A stretch of 15,481 nucleotides of DNA from Paracoccaceae bacterium (GTDB lineage Bacteria; Pseudomonadota; Alphaproteobacteria; Rhodobacterales; Rhodobacteraceae): the NCBI GenBank assembly GCA_007131945.1, contig SLPP01000238.1, positions 1 to 15,481 on the forward strand, in the 5' to 3' direction. Below the pieces are notes generated by a model that saw nothing but the letters and a program-made list of their open reading frames with translations, was not told where the DNA came from and searched no databases. This document shows, one piece after another, positions 14,370 through 15,481 of this stretch. Each line of letters begins with the position of its first letter. The stretch's first letter is position 1. The translations under genes and the position numbers were made by a program.

Positions 14370-14398
14370 TGCATATCGCCCGGTGCCCGGCTTCACAA
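14370..14398 (-). promoter_or_regulatory. Candidate promoter of the Sua5-type gene
   Basis: On the minus strand, TTGTGA (14393-14398), a 17-bp spacer and TATGCA (14370-14375) would start transcription near 14363, giving a ~45-nt leader without a Shine-Dalgarno sequence. Its -10 is the other arm of the inverted repeat that forms the plus-strand -10, so the two promoters face away from overlapping start regions. Confidence 0.35.
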
Positions 14399-14447
14399 GC
14401 AAGGCCTCCCGGTGCATACCCATGCGATCCCCTGCGGAGGAATGCAC

Positions 14448-15481
14448 ATGTCCTACAAAGCCCCCGTCAGCGATTTCCGTTTCCTCTTCGACCATGTCGT
14501 CGGCTACGACCGGCTGGCCGCGACCGGGACCTTCGCCGAGGCCGGGCCCGACGTGACCGAGGCGATCCTGACCGAGGTGGGCCGGCTCTGCGCCGAGGTC
14601 ATGGCGCCGCTGAACCGCAAGGGCGACCTCGATCCGGCGCGGCTGGAAAAAGGTGTCGTGCGCACGCCGCCCGGCTTTGCCGAGGCCTACCGCGCGATCG
14701 CCGAGGGCGGCTGGATCGGTCTTTCGGCCGATCCCGAATTCGGTGGGATGGGCCTGCCGCAGGCGCTGAACGTGGCGGTCGGCGACATGATGGCGGGGGC
14801 CTGCCTGGCGCTGCAGCTCTGCCCGCTGCTGACGCAGGGGCAGATCGAGGCGCTGGAGCACCATGCCAGCGACGAGCTGAAGGCGCTCTACCTGCCGAAG
14901 TTGATCTCCGGCGAATGGACCGGGACGATGAACCTGACCGAGCCGCAGGCGGGATCGGACGTGGGCGCGCTGCGCACCCGCGCCGAGCCGCGCGACGACG
15001 GCAGCTACGCGATCACCGGGCAGAAGATCTACATCACCTGGGGCGACCATGACGTGGCCGAGAATGTCTGCCACCTGGTCCTCGCGCGCCTGCCCGACGG
15101 CGCGCCGGGGACGCGGGGGATCAGCCTGTTCCTCGTGCCGAAGCTGATCCCCGACGCCGATGGCCGGCCGGGCGAACGCAATGCGCTGCGCGTCGTCTCG
15201 CTCGAGCACAAGCTGGGCATCCACGGCTCGCCCACCGCGGTGATGGAATACGACGGCGCCACCGGCTGGCTGGTCGGCGAGAAGCATGGCGGCATGGCGG
15301 CGATGTTCACGATGATGAACAACGCCCGCCTCGCGGTCGGCGTGCAGGGGGTGGGGGTGGCCGAGGCCGCGTACCAGCACGCGCTCGCCCATGCCCGCGA
15401 GCGTCGGCAGGGCCGCACGCCCGAGGGGGACGGGCCGATCCTCGACCATGCCGATGTCCGCCGCATGCTGGCCGAGATGCG
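14448..15481 (+). CDS. DmdC-type acyl-CoA dehydrogenase, 3' end beyond window
   Basis: The first 344 residues of an acyl-CoA dehydrogenase with the long (about 590-residue) architecture of DmdC, 3-methylthiopropanoyl-CoA dehydrogenase. Visible are the N-terminal extension (MSYKAPVSDFRFLFDHVVGY), the flavin/substrate segments MNLTEPQAGSDVGALR and ITGQKIYITWGDHD, the inserted region in the middle domain, and MFTMMNNARLAVGVQGVGVAEAAY in the C-terminal helical domain. DmdC acts in DMSP demethylation, oxidising methylthiopropanoyl-CoA to the acrylyl form. Rhodobacterales carry several DmdC paralogues, and some act on ordinary short acyl-CoAs, so the substrate is uncertain. The ATG at 14448 has GGAGG 7 nt upstream. 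The frame stays open to the last base; catalytic residues near the C-terminus are outside the window. Confidence 0.85.
   Translation, partial: MSYKAPVSDFRFLFDHVVGYDRLAATGTFAEAGPDVTEAILTEVGRLCAEVMAPLNRKGDLDPARLEKGVVRTPPGFAEAYRAIAEGGWIGLSADPEFGGMGLPQALNVAVGDMMAGACLALQLCPLLTQGQIEALEHHASDELKALYLPKLISGEWTGTMNLTEPQAGSDVGALRTRAEPRDDGSYAITGQKIYITWGDHDVAENVCHLVLARLPDGAPGTRGISLFLVPKLIPDADGRPGERNALRVVSLEHKLGIHGSPTAVMEYDGATGWLVGEKHGGMAAMFTMMNNARLAVGVQGVGVAEAAYQHALAHARERRQGRTPEGDGPILDHADVRRMLAEM

Overview
The window looks like the chromosome of a high-GC alphaproteobacterium of the Rhodobacterales (Rhodobacter/Paracoccus/roseobacter type). This rests on strong GC bias at third codon positions, frequent ATGA/GTGA/TGATG gene overlaps, a soeABC-type sulfite dehydrogenase, a DmdC-type acyl-CoA dehydrogenase, a ~206-residue S4 protein, and a hisC-tyrA pair. 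These are gene families I know from that order; no database search was possible. Eleven complete protein genes, one 3'-truncated gene and several regulatory or structured intergenic regions can be supported. I see no tRNA, rRNA, CRISPR array, transposase or phage gene.

Layout. (1) 16-4459, plus strand: soeA-soeB-soeC, three overlapping genes for a cytoplasm-facing, membrane-anchored molybdenum sulfite:quinone oxidoreductase. They are followed by a convergent spacer with two strong hairpins and a tandem array of 11-bp repeats. (2) 4719-7879: a phosphotransferase of the APH/ACAD10-11 type on the minus strand, divergent from an ACAD10/11-type acyl-CoA dehydrogenase that overlaps an SDR oxidoreductase. 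Kinase, dehydrogenase and SDR together resemble the LvaA/LvaC/LvaD set that handles 4-oxo- and 4-hydroxyacyl-CoAs. (3) 7880-8323: a spacer with a conspicuous AT-rich island and a possible NrdR-like site without an obvious target gene. (4) 8324-9584: a small two-helix membrane protein (minus), divergent from rpsD, which has a good promoter, a structured ~140-nt leader and a strong terminator.

(5) 9605-10885: a 92-residue DUF4242-like protein divergent from a LysR-family regulator. The spacer between them holds two inverted repeats and promoters for both genes, and the regulator mRNA appears to be leaderless. (6) 10991-12993: hisC-tyrA, overlapping by GTGA, for histidine and/or aromatic amino acid synthesis. 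(7) 12994-13310: a convergent spacer rich in palindromes. (8) 13311-14318, minus: a full-length Sua5-type threonylcarbamoyl-AMP synthase, divergent from a DmdC-type acyl-CoA dehydrogenase (14448 onward) that runs off the window.

How the genes fit together. Most of the window is housekeeping or central metabolism. The two accessory themes are sulfur oxidation (SoeABC, with a possible link to methylthiopropionate metabolism through the DmdC-type enzyme) and acyl-CoA catabolism (the Lva/ACAD10-11-like trio). No defence system or evidently new gene system is visible. The most interesting leads are the split kinase/dehydrogenase/SDR module, the rpsD leader, the LysR/DUF4242 control region and several unexplained palindromes and repeats.
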